From: Streptomyces lichenis
GTDB lineage: Bacteria > Actinomycetota > Actinomycetes > Streptomycetales > Streptomycetaceae
DNA length: 64,000 nucleotides
Assembly: GCF_023218175.1 (NCBI RefSeq)
Contig: NZ_JALPTH010000014.1
Coordinates: 124,001-188,000, forward strand
Reading direction: 5' to 3'
Position 1 is the stretch's first letter; each line of letters opens with the position of its first letter. The notes under the pieces were generated by a model that saw only the letters and a program-made list of their open reading frames with translations, ran no database searches and had not been told where the DNA came from. A program made the position numbers and the translations under genes. This document shows, piece after piece, positions 34,332 through 43,186 of the stretch.

Positions 34332-36995
34332 TCAGGCGCGCACGCCGTGGTACGCCTGGAGCATCAGGCGCTCCATGTCGGCGAGCATCGGCATCCGCGG
34401 GTTGGCCGGGGCGCACTGGTCCTCGTAGGCGTTCATGGTCTGCCGGGGCAGCTCGCGGACGAACGCCTCCTCGTCCACCCCCGCCTCCTTGAACGAGCCG
34501 GGGATGCCGACCCGTTCGCGCAGCTCCTCGACGGCCGCCGCCAGCGACTCCACGCCCTCCTCGGGGGTGGCGGCCGGCAGGCCGAGCGTCCGGGCGATCT
34601 CCTGATAGCGCTCCGGGGCGGTGTACGTGGCGTACTTGGGCCAGCCGGTCACCTTGGCGGGCGCCGAGCCGTTGTACCGGATCACATGCGGCAGCAGCAG
34701 CGCGTTGGTCCGGCCGTGCGCGAGGTGGAAGGTGGCGCCCAGGGTGTGCGCCATGGCGTGCACCACGCCGAGGAAGGCCGAGCCGAACGCCATTCCGGCG
34801 ATGGTCCCCGCGTTGTGCATCTTCTCCCGGGCCACCGGATCGCGGGGGCCGTCGGCCACGGCCCGCTCCAGGTGGCCGAAGACCAGCCGGATGCCCTGGA
34901 GCGCCAGTCCGTCGGTGAAGTCGTTGGCGTAGACCGACACATAGGTCTCGACGCAGTGGGTCAGCGCGTCGAAACCGGAGTCGGCGGTGACGTCCGCGGG
35001 CAGCCCGGTGGTCAGCGCCGGGTCGCAGATGGCCACGCTCGGCGTCAGCGCGTAGTCCGCCAGCGGGTACTTCTGGCCGGTGGCGGAGTCGGTGATCACC
35101 GCGAACGGGGTGACCTCGCTGCCCGTCCCGGAGGTGGTCGGCACACACACCAGGGCGGCCTTCGCGCCCAGGTCGGGGAAGGTGAAGGCACGCTTGCGGA
35201 TGTCGAAGAACTTCTCCTTCAGGTCCGCGAACTCCACCTCGGGGTGCTCGTACAGCAGCCACATCACCTTGGCCGCGTCCATCGGCGAGCCCCCGCCCAG
35301 CGCCACGATGGTGTCGGGCCGGAAGTCCCGCATCAGCTCCGCTCCGCGCCGCACGGTGTCGATGCTGGGGTTGGGCTCCACGAAGTCCACCACCCGCACC
35401 TCGGGCGGCTGCGCCCGCCGGCCCAGCAGCCGGCGCACCCGCTCCAGATGGCCGATCTCCACCATGGTCCGGTCGGTGACCACCACCACCCGGCGGCAGT
35501 CGCGCATGTCGGTGAGGTAGCGCAGCGAGTTCCGCTCGAAGAAGATCTTCGGGGGCACCTTGAACCACTGCATGTTGGTGTTGCGGCGGCCGATCCGCTT
35601 GATGTTGACCAGGTGGAGCGCCGAGACGTTCCCCGACACCGAGTTGTGCCCGTAGGAGCCGCAGCCCAGGGTCAGCGAGGGCAGGAAGGCGTTGTAGACG
35701 TCGCCGATGCCGCCCTGGGAGGAGGGCGAGTTCCACAGCACCCGGCAGGCCTGGACCGCGTGGCCGAACTCCTCGGCGAACGCCGCGTCCTCGGTGTGCA
35801 CCGCCGCCGAGTGGCCCAGCCCGTGGAACTCGACCATCGCCTGCGCCAGCCGTACCCCGTGCGCCCGGTCGCGCGCCTCCAGCAGCGCCAGCACCGGGCA
35901 CAGCTTCTCCCGGGTCAGCGGCTCCGCCTCGCCCACCGAGCCGGCCTCCACCAGGATGACCGAGGTGTCCTCGGGCACGTCGAAACCGGCCGCCCGCGCG
36001 ATCCCGTGGGCGCTCACGCCCACCACCGCGGGGTTGAGCCGGGCCCCCGCGCGGTCGCGGCCCTCGCCGGCGCCCGCCCCGAACAGGTGCCGCTCCAGCA
36101 GCGCCTTCTCCTCGGCGGTCGCCAGATGGGCCTTGAGCCCCGCGAACTCCGCCAGCACCGCCGGGCGGATCTCCCGGTCCACGATCACCGCCTGCTCGGA
36201 GGCGCAGATCATGCCGTGGTCGAAGGACTTGGACAGCACCACGTCGTTGACGGCGCGCCGCACGTCGGCGGTGCGCTCGATGTACGCGGGGACGTTGCCC
36301 GCGCCCACACCGAGGGCCGGCTTCCCGCACGAGTACGCCGCCCGGACCATCGCGTTGCCTCCGGTGGCCAGGATGGTGGCGACCCCGGGGTGGTTCATCA
36401 GCGCCTCGGTGGCCGCGCGGGAGGGCTCCTCGATCCACTGCACGCAGTGCTCCGGCGCACCGGCCGCCACCGCCGCGTCCCGCACGGTCCGCGCCGCCTC
36501 CACCGAGCAGTGCTGCGCGGACGGGTGGAAGGCGAACACGATCGGGTTGCGGGTCTTGAGCGCCAGCAGGCACTTGAAGATCACCGTGGAGGTCGGATTG
36601 GTGACCGGGGTGAGCCCGGCGACCACGCCCACCGGCTCGGCGATCTCCACGATGCCGTCGATCTCGTCCCGCCGGACCACTCCGACGGTGCGTGTCCCGG
36701 CCATGGAGTGGGTGACGTTCTCGCAGGCGAAGACGTTCTTCACCGCCTTGTCCTCGAACACGCCCCGGCCCGTCTCCCGCACCGCCAGCTCGGCCAGCGC
36801 GGTGTGCCGGGCCAGCGCCGCCAGCGACGCCTTCCGCACGATGCGGTCCACCCGCTCCTGGGTGAACACCGCGTCGTCACGGAACCGCGCCAACGCGCCG
36901 GCGGCCGCGGTCACCAGGGCGTCCACACCGCGCGCCTCGTCCCGGGGGTTTTCGCTCCCCGGTGACGGCTTCCTGTCCTGCGGACGGCGAGCCAT
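34332..36995 (-). CDS. adhE: Bifunctional aldehyde-alcohol dehydrogenase
   Basis: 887 residues (E. coli AdhE 891). The N-terminal half is a CoA-acylating aldehyde dehydrogenase (catalytic Cys in DHGMICASEQAVI). The C-terminal half is an iron-dependent alcohol dehydrogenase (ALGGGSPMDAAK, and metal-site histidines in GVVHAMAHTLGATFHLAHGR). It converts acetyl-CoA to ethanol and regenerates two NAD+, complementing Pfl. ATG at 36995 is chosen; the open frame continues upstream through low-complexity sequence. Two or three DosR-like boxes lie in the divergent region upstream. Confidence 0.95.
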   Translation of the reverse strand: MARRPQDRKPSPGSENPRDEARGVDALVTAAAGALARFRDDAVFTQERVDRIVRKASLAALARHTALAELAVRETGRGVFEDKAVKNVFACENVTHSMAGTRTVGVVRRDEIDGIVEIAEPVGVVAGLTPVTNPTSTVIFKCLLALKTRNPIVFAFHPSAQHCSVEAARTVRDAAVAAGAPEHCVQWIEEPSRAATEALMNHPGVATILATGGNAMVRAAYSCGKPALGVGAGNVPAYIERTADVRRAVNDVVLSKSFDHGMICASEQAVIVDREIRPAVLAEFAGLKAHLATAEEKALLERHLFGAGAGEGRDRAGARLNPAVVGVSAHGIARAAGFDVPEDTSVILVEAGSVGEAEPLTREKLCPVLALLEARDRAHGVRLAQAMVEFHGLGHSAAVHTEDAAFAEEFGHAVQACRVLWNSPSSQGGIGDVYNAFLPSLTLGCGSYGHNSVSGNVSALHLVNIKRIGRRNTNMQWFKVPPKIFFERNSLRYLTDMRDCRRVVVVTDRTMVEIGHLERVRRLLGRRAQPPEVRVVDFVEPNPSIDTVRRGAELMRDFRPDTIVALGGGSPMDAAKVMWLLYEHPEVEFADLKEKFFDIRKRAFTFPDLGAKAALVCVPTTSGTGSEVTPFAVITDSATGQKYPLADYALTPSVAICDPALTTGLPADVTADSGFDALTHCVETYVSVYANDFTDGLALQGIRLVFGHLERAVADGPRDPVAREKMHNAGTIAGMAFGSAFLGVVHAMAHTLGATFHLAHGRTNALLLPHVIRYNGSAPAKVTGWPKYATYTAPERYQEIARTLGLPAATPEEGVESLAAAVEELRERVGIPGSFKEAGVDEEAFVRELPRQTMNAYEDQCAPANPRMPMLADMERLMLQAYHGVRA

Positions 36996-37096
36996 GGCTC
37001 CCCACCTCTCCTCCGTGGCACGGTCCTGCCCGCGCCGCACATCCACCCTCCGCCCGCCGCCCCCGCGGGGAGAGCCGAGAACGGTCCCTGTCCTGG

Positions 37097-37192
37097 GGGC
37101 CGGTGGGCCCTGTTCCGGCGCCGCCGGCGGGCCGAAGGTCCTCCCGGCCGCCGGGGGCCCGGTCGGCGGCCCCGATCCGGGACGTACGGCCC
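37097..37192. promoter_or_regulatory. Three DosR/OsdR-like boxes
   Basis: GGGCCGGTGGGCCC (37097-37110), GGGCCGAAGGTCCT (37129-37142, one mismatch) and GGGACGTACGGCCC (37179-37192) lie between divergent adhE and a universal stress protein gene, 102 to 197 bases from adhE and 123 to 218 bases from the other start. Confidence 0.65.
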
Positions 37193-37314
37193 TGGTCGGG
37201 GGCCCGCCCGGCCCCGGACGCCGGCCCCGCGGGGCGTGGAGAGTGAGGGCGTCCGCCGCGGTGGACGGGTCCGCCCGTCCGCGTTGCGCCCACCCCCTTC
37301 CCGAGGAGCCCGTC

Positions 37315-38292
37315 ATGTCACCCAGCGTCGTCACCGGTCTGGACGGATCGGCCGCCTCCCTGGCCGCCGCCGAGTGGGCCGCCCGCGAGGCGGAGGTCCG
37401 GGGCCTGCCGCTGCGGCTGGTGCACGCGGCCGAGGAGTGGTCCACCCCCTACGGGCAGAGCCCCCCGGTCCCGCTGCTCTCCCGCCCCCGGTGGGGCGAG
37501 CGGATGCTCGCCCGGGCCGCGGACGAGCTGGCCGAGCGGCACCCCGGACTGAAGATCGAGACCGAGCAGGTGGCGGACGGGGCGTTCGACACGCTCATGG
37601 AGGCCTCCCGCGACGCCGACCTGCTGGTGCTCGGCTCCCGCCGGCTCACCGCCCTCGCCGGCTATCTGATGGGCTCGGTGTCCCTGGCGGTGCTGGCCCG
37701 CGCCACCTGCCCGGTCGCCCTGGTCCGCGCCCCCGATCCCGAGGACGCCCCGGCCCTGGCACCCGCCGCCCGTGCCGCCGCGCTCACCGCGGCCGACGGC
37801 GGCGCGGACCACCGCCCCGGCACCCCGCCGGCCACGGCCGGCGCCCCGTACGTCCCGGCACCGGTGGGCGAGGTCGTGCTCGGACTGGACCTCGCCAAGC
37901 CCTCCGACGAGGTGATCGCCCACGCCTTCGCCGCGGCCGCCGAACGCGGTGCGGTGCTGCGGGTGGTGCACGGCTGGAGCATGCCTCCCGTGTTCGGCTA
38001 CGACCCGGCCGCGCTGGACCCCGCCCACGGCACCGAACTGGCCGCCGACCACTCCGCCCGCCTGCGCGACGCGCTGCGCCCCTGGCGTACCAGCCACCCC
38101 GGGGTCACCGTGGTCGAGCAGTGCGTGGTGGGGCCGCCCGCCGCGCATCTGACCGAAGCGGCGGCGGGCGCCTGCCTGGTCGTGCTCGGCCGGCAGAACC
38201 GGCCCTCCGTCCTCGGCTTCCGGATCGGCCCCGTCACCCACGCCGTCCTGCACCATGTCGCCCCGCCGGTGGTCGTCGTCCCGCACGACTGA
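37315..38292 (+). CDS. Universal stress protein, tandem Usp domains
   Basis: 325 residues. Two Usp domains: the first opens SVVTGLDGSAASLAAAEWAAREAE; the second opens GEVVLGLDLAKPSDEVIAHAFAAAAERG and ends GFRIGPVTHAVLHHVAPPVVVVPHD. The roughly 35-residue Ala/Pro linker between them is longer than in the other two copies here. It is divergent from adhE with DosR-like boxes between. ATG at 37315 follows GAGGAG. Confidence 0.92.
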   Translation: MSPSVVTGLDGSAASLAAAEWAAREAEVRGLPLRLVHAAEEWSTPYGQSPPVPLLSRPRWGERMLARAADELAERHPGLKIETEQVADGAFDTLMEASRDADLLVLGSRRLTALAGYLMGSVSLAVLARATCPVALVRAPDPEDAPALAPAARAAALTAADGGADHRPGTPPATAGAPYVPAPVGEVVLGLDLAKPSDEVIAHAFAAAAERGAVLRVVHGWSMPPVFGYDPAALDPAHGTELAADHSARLRDALRPWRTSHPGVTVVEQCVVGPPAAHLTEAAAGACLVVLGRQNRPSVLGFRIGPVTHAVLHHVAPPVVVVPHD

Positions 38293-38337
38293 CCGGTCGT
38301 CAGGCGGGGTGCGAGCGGCACCTCGTACGCACGCCGC

Positions 38338-38374
38338 TGCGGCCCGCCGCCCCCGCGCGGGATGGCGGGCCGCA
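38338..38374 (+). terminator. Terminator hairpin after Usp gene
   Basis: Perfect 11-bp stem TGCGGCCCGCC and its complement with a 15-base loop, about 45 bases after the Usp stop codon. Confidence 0.65.
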
Positions 38375-38501
38375 GGCGCGTGGGGTGGCGGGCCGCCGGG
38401 CATCCGCGTGAGCGGCCGGCCCTTGGTCCGACCCCCCGTCCGGCTCTTCGTCCGGCTCTTCGGGTGGCCGCCCGCGCCCGGTGGGACGCGGCGGGCACGC
38501 G

Positions 38502-38540
38502 GCGGCGCCCTCCCGGAAGAGTGCTCCGGGAGGGCGCCGC
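38502..38540 (-). terminator. Terminator hairpin after hibernation factor
   Basis: Perfect 16-bp stem GCGGCGCCCTCCCGGA and complement with a 7-base loop, directly downstream of the hibernation factor gene on the minus strand. Confidence 0.85.
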
Positions 38541-38548
38541 GGGGTGGC

Positions 38549-39346
38549 TCAGGCCGCCGGGGTGATCAGCCCGTAGTGGCCGTCGTAGCGGTGGTACAGC
38601 ACGCAGCCGCGTCCGCTGTCCTGGTCGGCGAAGAAGACGAAGGGCGCTCCGGCCACCTCCAGCCGCTCGGCCGCCCGGGCCACACTCAGCACCGGGGCCG
38701 GCAGCGCCAGCGGCGTCAGTCCCGCCGCCGCGCGCGGCGGGCCGCCGGGGCCGCCGGTGGTGGCCAGCCGCAGCCGGGCGGTGAGCGGGTCGCGGTAGAC
38801 CAGGCTGTCCCGGCCGGAGGCCTCCTCGGTGAAGAGGAAGAAGTCGTAGTCCAGGACGTCGAGGTCGACCAGCGCCTCCGCGGTGGACTGCCGCGCCAGG
38901 CCGAGGGACTTGTGCCGGACGATCCGGCGCTCGTCCACCGGCACGTGGTACCGGTGCGGTCGGTGCGCGACGTGCTCGGCCACCGCGCGGAACGCCGCCC
39001 GCTCATGCGCCGGCCCCCGCCCGGCGGCGCGGTCGTGCTGCCGGGCCCGGGCGATGCGGGTACGCAGCCGGTCCCGCAGCAGGTCCACGGCCTCGAACAT
39101 GGTGCCGGCCGCCACCTGCGCCCGCACCGGGCGTCCGTTGACGTCCACGGTGACCTGCGCGGTGGCCGGCCGCGGCGCGAGGCCGGGCGCCTGGGTCAGC
39201 TTGACCCGTACCGAGAGCACCGGCACGCCGACGTGGTCCAGGACGGCGAGCACCTTCTGCCGGGCGTAACGGGCCGCGCCGCGGGGCACCTTGCCGTGCG
39301 TCTCCGTGCGGACGTCCACGTCCTGCGGAGTGATCAGACGGTTCAT
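38549..39346 (-). CDS. Long ribosome hibernation promoting factor, duplicated tail
   Basis: 265 residues. The N-terminal S30AE/RaiA domain (about 8-105) is followed by a C-terminal dimerisation-type domain (RIVRHKSLGLARQSTAEALVDLDVLDYDFFLFTEEASGRDSLVYR). A second shorter copy follows (LSVARAAERLEVAGAPFVFFADQDSGRGCVLYHRYDGHYGLITPA). Long HPFs dimerise 70S ribosomes to 100S and protect them in dormancy; usually there is one such tail. AAGGAGG precedes ATG 39346 at ideal spacing. It is divergent from the arginine deiminase operon, with a DosR-like box between. Confidence 0.88.
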   Translation of the reverse strand: MNRLITPQDVDVRTETHGKVPRGAARYARQKVLAVLDHVGVPVLSVRVKLTQAPGLAPRPATAQVTVDVNGRPVRAQVAAGTMFEAVDLLRDRLRTRIARARQHDRAAGRGPAHERAAFRAVAEHVAHRPHRYHVPVDERRIVRHKSLGLARQSTAEALVDLDVLDYDFFLFTEEASGRDSLVYRDPLTARLRLATTGGPGGPPRAAAGLTPLALPAPVLSVARAAERLEVAGAPFVFFADQDSGRGCVLYHRYDGHYGLITPAA

Positions 39347-39854
39347 CGCGGAACCTCCTTCGTCACCCCGATCCTGTCCGGGCGCACCGGGGCCGCCCAG
39401 TGCCGCCCGGCCCGCCCCTGCCCGCCGAACGGCCCCCGCGCGGCGGCCCCGGCAGGGGCCGGTCGGCGCGGTGTCCGGGCCCTGCCGCCCGATGACACCG
39501 CCCGCACGATCCGCTCGCCGCCGCGGCGGGCCGCCTCCCCCGCCCCCGCCGACCGCGAGGCCCCGCACCAGGGCCGAACGGCCCTCCCCCCGCGTACCCA
39601 CCGGTCCCCGCTCCCCGGTACCGCCCGGCCGCCGGGCCGGGACGTTCGCGGGCCGGGACGGGTGGGGCGGGAGTGACAGGCTTCGAACGCGGTTCCGGCC
39701 AGGGGCCCTTCGAGGCACCGGGCTCCCCCGGAAGTGGCGGCCCGTCCGCCGCCCTTCGCCCGGTCCGGCCCCTGGCCACCGCACCCGGCAGGCCATCGCC
39801 GCCGTCGCCGCCGCGCCCCCGTGTGCGGCCCCGCCCTGACCGAGGAGCACTCCC
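39347..39854. other. Divergent control region, HPF / arc operon
   Basis: 508 bases without a gene. It carries a perfect DosR-like box at 39571-39584 and a weaker one at 39456-39469 (GGGCCGGTCGGCGC). Both divergent units are dormancy-type genes. Confidence 0.6.
39571..39584. promoter_or_regulatory. DosR/OsdR-like box
   Basis: GGGCCGAACGGCCC, extended to AGGGCCGAACGGCCCT only on the left side, lies 225 bases upstream of the hibernation factor and 271 bases upstream of arginine deiminase. Confidence 0.65.
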
Positions 39855-41078
39855 ATGACCTTCCACGTCGACTCCGAGACCGGCCGGCTCCGGCAGGTGA
39901 TCCTGCACCGGCCCGATCTGGAGCTGAAGCGGCTGACCCCGCGCAACAAGGACGAGCTGCTCTTCGACGACGTGCTGTGGGTCAAGCGGGCCCGCGAGGA
40001 GCACGACGCCTTCGCCGACGCGCTGCGCGACCGCGGGGTGCGGGTCCACCTCTTCGCCGACCTGCTCACCGAGGTCCTCGACGACCCCGCCGCCCGCACC
40101 CTGGTGCACGACCGGATCTTCGACGAGCGGGAGTTCGGGCCGCTGGCCACCGACCGGATACGCGCCCTGTTCGACGGGCTGGAGTCCGCGGAGCTGGCCT
40201 CCTGCCTCATCGGCGGGATGACCCGGGACGAACTCCTCGACCGCACCGGGCCGGGGGCCAGCGTCCGGCTGCACACCATGGCGCCCGACGACTTCGTGCT
40301 GGCCCCGCTGCCCAACCACCTCTTCACCCGGGACACCTCCTGCTGGATCTACGACGGGGTGAGCGTCAACCCGATGAGGAAGCGGGCCCGCCGCCGTGAG
40401 ACCGTGCACTTCGAGGCGGTCTACCGCCACCACCCGCTCTTCGGGAAGCAGGAGTTCCACCGCTGGGCGGACGGCCAGAGCGGCTACCCCGCCACCATCG
40501 AGGGCGGTGACGTCCTGGTCATCGGCAACGGCGCCGTCCTCGTCGGGATGAGCGAGCGCACCACCCCGCAGGCCGTCGAGGAGCTGGCGCTGCGGCTGTT
40601 CGCCGCCGGCTCGGCCCGCCGGATCGTCGCCCTCGACATGCCGAAGGCCCGCAGCTTCATGCACCTGGACACCGTGATGACCATGGTCAGCGCCGACACC
40701 TTCACCCAGTACGCCGGGCTGGGGATGCTGCCGGCCCGCACCATCGAGCCCGGCCCCGGCGGCGAGGGGCTGACCCTCACCACGCACGAGCCCGCGGACA
40801 TGCACCGGGCCATCGCCGACGCCCTCGGCCTGGACTCCGTCACGGTCCTCACCGCCGCCCAGGACGTCCGCTCCGCCGAGCGCGAGCAGTGGGACGACGG
40901 CTGCAACGTGCTGGCCGTCGAGCCCGGGGTGGTCCTCGCCTACGAACGCAACGTCACCACCAACACCCATCTGCGGCGCAACGGCGTCGAGGTCGTCACC
41001 GTACGGGGCAGCGAGCTGGGGCGCGGCCGCGGCGGCCCGCGCTGTATGTCCTGCCCCATCGAGCGCGACGCCGTCTGA
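39855..41078 (+). CDS. arcA: Arginine deiminase
   Basis: 407 residues. Family motifs are FTRDTSCWIYDG, EGGDVLVIG, FMHLDTVMTMV (His/Asp) and the C-terminal nucleophile Cys400 in CMSCPI. It hydrolyses arginine to citrulline and ammonia, the first step of the arginine deiminase pathway that yields ATP without oxygen. It heads an arcA-arcB-arcC-transporter operon with gaps of 54 and 47 bases and a 4-base overlap. GAGGAG precedes the ATG. Confidence 0.96.
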   Translation: MTFHVDSETGRLRQVILHRPDLELKRLTPRNKDELLFDDVLWVKRAREEHDAFADALRDRGVRVHLFADLLTEVLDDPAARTLVHDRIFDEREFGPLATDRIRALFDGLESAELASCLIGGMTRDELLDRTGPGASVRLHTMAPDDFVLAPLPNHLFTRDTSCWIYDGVSVNPMRKRARRRETVHFEAVYRHHPLFGKQEFHRWADGQSGYPATIEGGDVLVIGNGAVLVGMSERTTPQAVEELALRLFAAGSARRIVALDMPKARSFMHLDTVMTMVSADTFTQYAGLGMLPARTIEPGPGGEGLTLTTHEPADMHRAIADALGLDSVTVLTAAQDVRSAEREQWDDGCNVLAVEPGVVLAYERNVTTNTHLRRNGVEVVTVRGSELGRGRGGPRCMSCPIERDAV

Positions 41079-41132
41079 CCCCTCCCCGCCGCACACCCCA
41101 CACACCTCGCACCTCTCGACAGGAGCACACCC

Positions 41133-42134
41133 ATGGCCGTCAACCTGCGCAACCGGGGCTTCGTCAAGGAACTCGACTTCACCCCGGAGGAGTTCCGCTT
41201 CCTGCTCGACCTGTCCGCCGGTCTCAAGGCCGCCCGGTACGCGGGCACCGAGCAGCAGCGCCTCAGGGAGCGGAACATCGCCATCGTCTTCGAGAAGACC
41301 TCCACCCGCACCCGCTGCGCCTTCGAGGTCGCCGCCCACCAGCAGGGCGCGCATGTGACCTATCTGGACCCGAGCGGTTCGCAGATGGGGCACAAGGAGT
41401 CGGTGAAGGACACCGCCCGGGTGCTCGGCCGGCTCTACGACGGCATCGAGTACCGGGGCAGCGCCCACCACCTGGTCGAGGAGCTGGCCGCGCACGCCGG
41501 GGTCCCCGTCTTCAACGGGCTCACCGACGACTGGCACCCCACCCAGTCCCTGGCCGACGCCCTCACCATGCGGGAGCACAGCGACAAGCCGCTGCGGGAG
41601 GTGTCCGTCGCCTACCTGGGCGACGCGCGCAACAACGTGGGCAACTCCCTGCTGGTCGCCGGGGCGCTGCTCGGCATGGACGTCCGGATGGTCGGCCCTG
41701 CCTCCCTGCGCAACGCCCCGGAGGTGCTGGAGCGGGCCCGGGAGATCGCCGAGACCACCGGCGCCCGGATCACCGTCACCGACGACGTCGCGGCCGGGGT
41801 GGCCGGGGCCGACTTCCTCTACACCGACGTCTGGGTGTCCATGGGAGAGCCCAAGGAGATCTGGGAGGAGCGGGTCGCCCTGCTGAGGCCGTACCAGGTG
41901 ACGATGGACATGATCAAGGCGACCGGCAACCCGAGGGTGCGGTTCCTGCACTGCCTGCCCGCCTTCCACGACGCGCGGACCACCGTGGGCGCCGAGGTGC
42001 TGGCGCACACCGGGATGACGGCGCTGGAGGTGACCGACGAGGTGTTCGAATCGCCGTACTCCCTCGTCTTCGACCAGGCGGAGAACCGGATGCACACCAT
42101 CAAGGCCGTCCTCGTGGCCGCCCTCGGCGACTGA
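41133..42134 (+). CDS. arcB: Catabolic ornithine carbamoyltransferase
   Basis: 333 residues. The carbamoyl-phosphate motif STRTR is at 57-61, GSQMGHKESVKDTARVL follows, and the ornithine-binding HCLPAFHD is near the C-terminus. In this operon it runs in the catabolic direction, citrulline plus phosphate to ornithine plus carbamoyl phosphate. The family includes biosynthetic ArgF; the catabolic call rests on its place between arginine deiminase and carbamate kinase. Confidence 0.94.
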   Translation: MAVNLRNRGFVKELDFTPEEFRFLLDLSAGLKAARYAGTEQQRLRERNIAIVFEKTSTRTRCAFEVAAHQQGAHVTYLDPSGSQMGHKESVKDTARVLGRLYDGIEYRGSAHHLVEELAAHAGVPVFNGLTDDWHPTQSLADALTMREHSDKPLREVSVAYLGDARNNVGNSLLVAGALLGMDVRMVGPASLRNAPEVLERAREIAETTGARITVTDDVAAGVAGADFLYTDVWVSMGEPKEIWEERVALLRPYQVTMDMIKATGNPRVRFLHCLPAFHDARTTVGAEVLAHTGMTALEVTDEVFESPYSLVFDQAENRMHTIKAVLVAALGD

Positions 42135-42181
42135 GCCGCGCCGCCGGACCCCACCGCCCATCCCACCGCACAGGAGGAACC

Positions 42182-43186
42182 GTGCGCATCGTCGTCGCCC
42201 TCGGCGGCAACGCCCTGCTCCGCCGGGGCCAGAGCCCGGACGCCGCCGTCCAGCTCGCCAACGTCCGGACGGCCGTGGCCGCCCTGGCGCCGCTCGCCCA
42301 CCGGCACGAACTGGTCGTCACCCACGGCAACGGACCCCAGGTCGGACTGCTGGCCCTGGAGAGCGCCGCCGACCGGAGCCTGACGGGCCCCTACCCGCTC
42401 GACGTCCTCGGCGCCGAGACGCAGGGCATGATCGGCTACTGGCTGCTGCAGGCCTTCCAGAACGCCCTGCCCGACCGGCAGGTGTGCGCCCTGCTCAACC
42501 AGACGCTCGTCTCCGCCGCCGACCCCGCCTTCGCCGAACCGACCAAGTTCGTCGGCCCGGTCTACGGCGAGGAGGAGGCCCGGCGGCTGGCGGCCGAACG
42601 CGGCTGGACGGTCCGCCGGGACGGTGAGCACTGGCGCCGGGTGGTCCCCTCCCCCACGCCCCGGCGGGTCGTGGAGACCCGCCTCATCCGGCTGCTGCTC
42701 ACCTCCGGCGCGGTGGCCGTCTGCGCGGGCGGCGGAGGCGTCCCCGTCGTCCGCGACGAGGCCGGACGGCTCACCGGGGTGGAGGCGGTGGTGGACAAGG
42801 ACCTCACCGCCGCCCTGCTCGCCGAGGCGCTGGACGCCGACGCCCTGCTGCTGCTCACCGATGTGCCCCAGGTGGTGAAGGGGTACGGCACCCCCGGCGC
42901 CGAACCGATCGGGCACACCACCCCGGCCCGGCTGCGCGCCGAACGCTTCCCGGCCGGGTCGATGGGCCCCAAGGTGGACGCCGCCTGCCGGTTCGTCGAA
43001 CTGACCGGCGGCCTCGCCGCCATCGGCGCGCTCACCGACGCGGCCGCCCTGCTCGACGGAACCGCCGGCACGCTGGTCACCCCCGGCGGCCGGGCACCCG
43101 CTCCCGCCGCCGCCCCGGCGGTCCCCACCCCGGCCCGCGCCGAACGGACGCCGGCCCTCCCCGTACCACCCCTGGACCGGCCATGA
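42182..43186 (+). CDS. arcC: Carbamate kinase
   Basis: 334 residues. VVALGGNALLRRGQ and THGNGPQVGLLALE are the phosphate-binding motifs, AVVDKDLTAALLAEALDAD the nucleotide region, and FPAGSMGPKVDAACRF the C-terminal signature. It makes ATP from carbamoyl phosphate and ADP, the energy-yielding step. A 30-residue Ala/Pro tail extends past the usual end. GTG at 42182 follows AGGAGG. Its stop overlaps the next start (ATGA), so transporter translation is coupled. Confidence 0.95.
   Translation: MRIVVALGGNALLRRGQSPDAAVQLANVRTAVAALAPLAHRHELVVTHGNGPQVGLLALESAADRSLTGPYPLDVLGAETQGMIGYWLLQAFQNALPDRQVCALLNQTLVSAADPAFAEPTKFVGPVYGEEEARRLAAERGWTVRRDGEHWRRVVPSPTPRRVVETRLIRLLLTSGAVAVCAGGGGVPVVRDEAGRLTGVEAVVDKDLTAALLAEALDADALLLLTDVPQVVKGYGTPGAEPIGHTTPARLRAERFPAGSMGPKVDAACRFVELTGGLAAIGALTDAAALLDGTAGTLVTPGGRAPAPAAAPAVPTPARAERTPALPVPPLDRP

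Noticed and set aside
36996..37445. N-terminal extension of AdhE in the long open frame
   Set aside because: The added sequence is low-complexity and covers the divergent promoter with DosR-like boxes; the ATG at 36995 gives the normal AdhE length.
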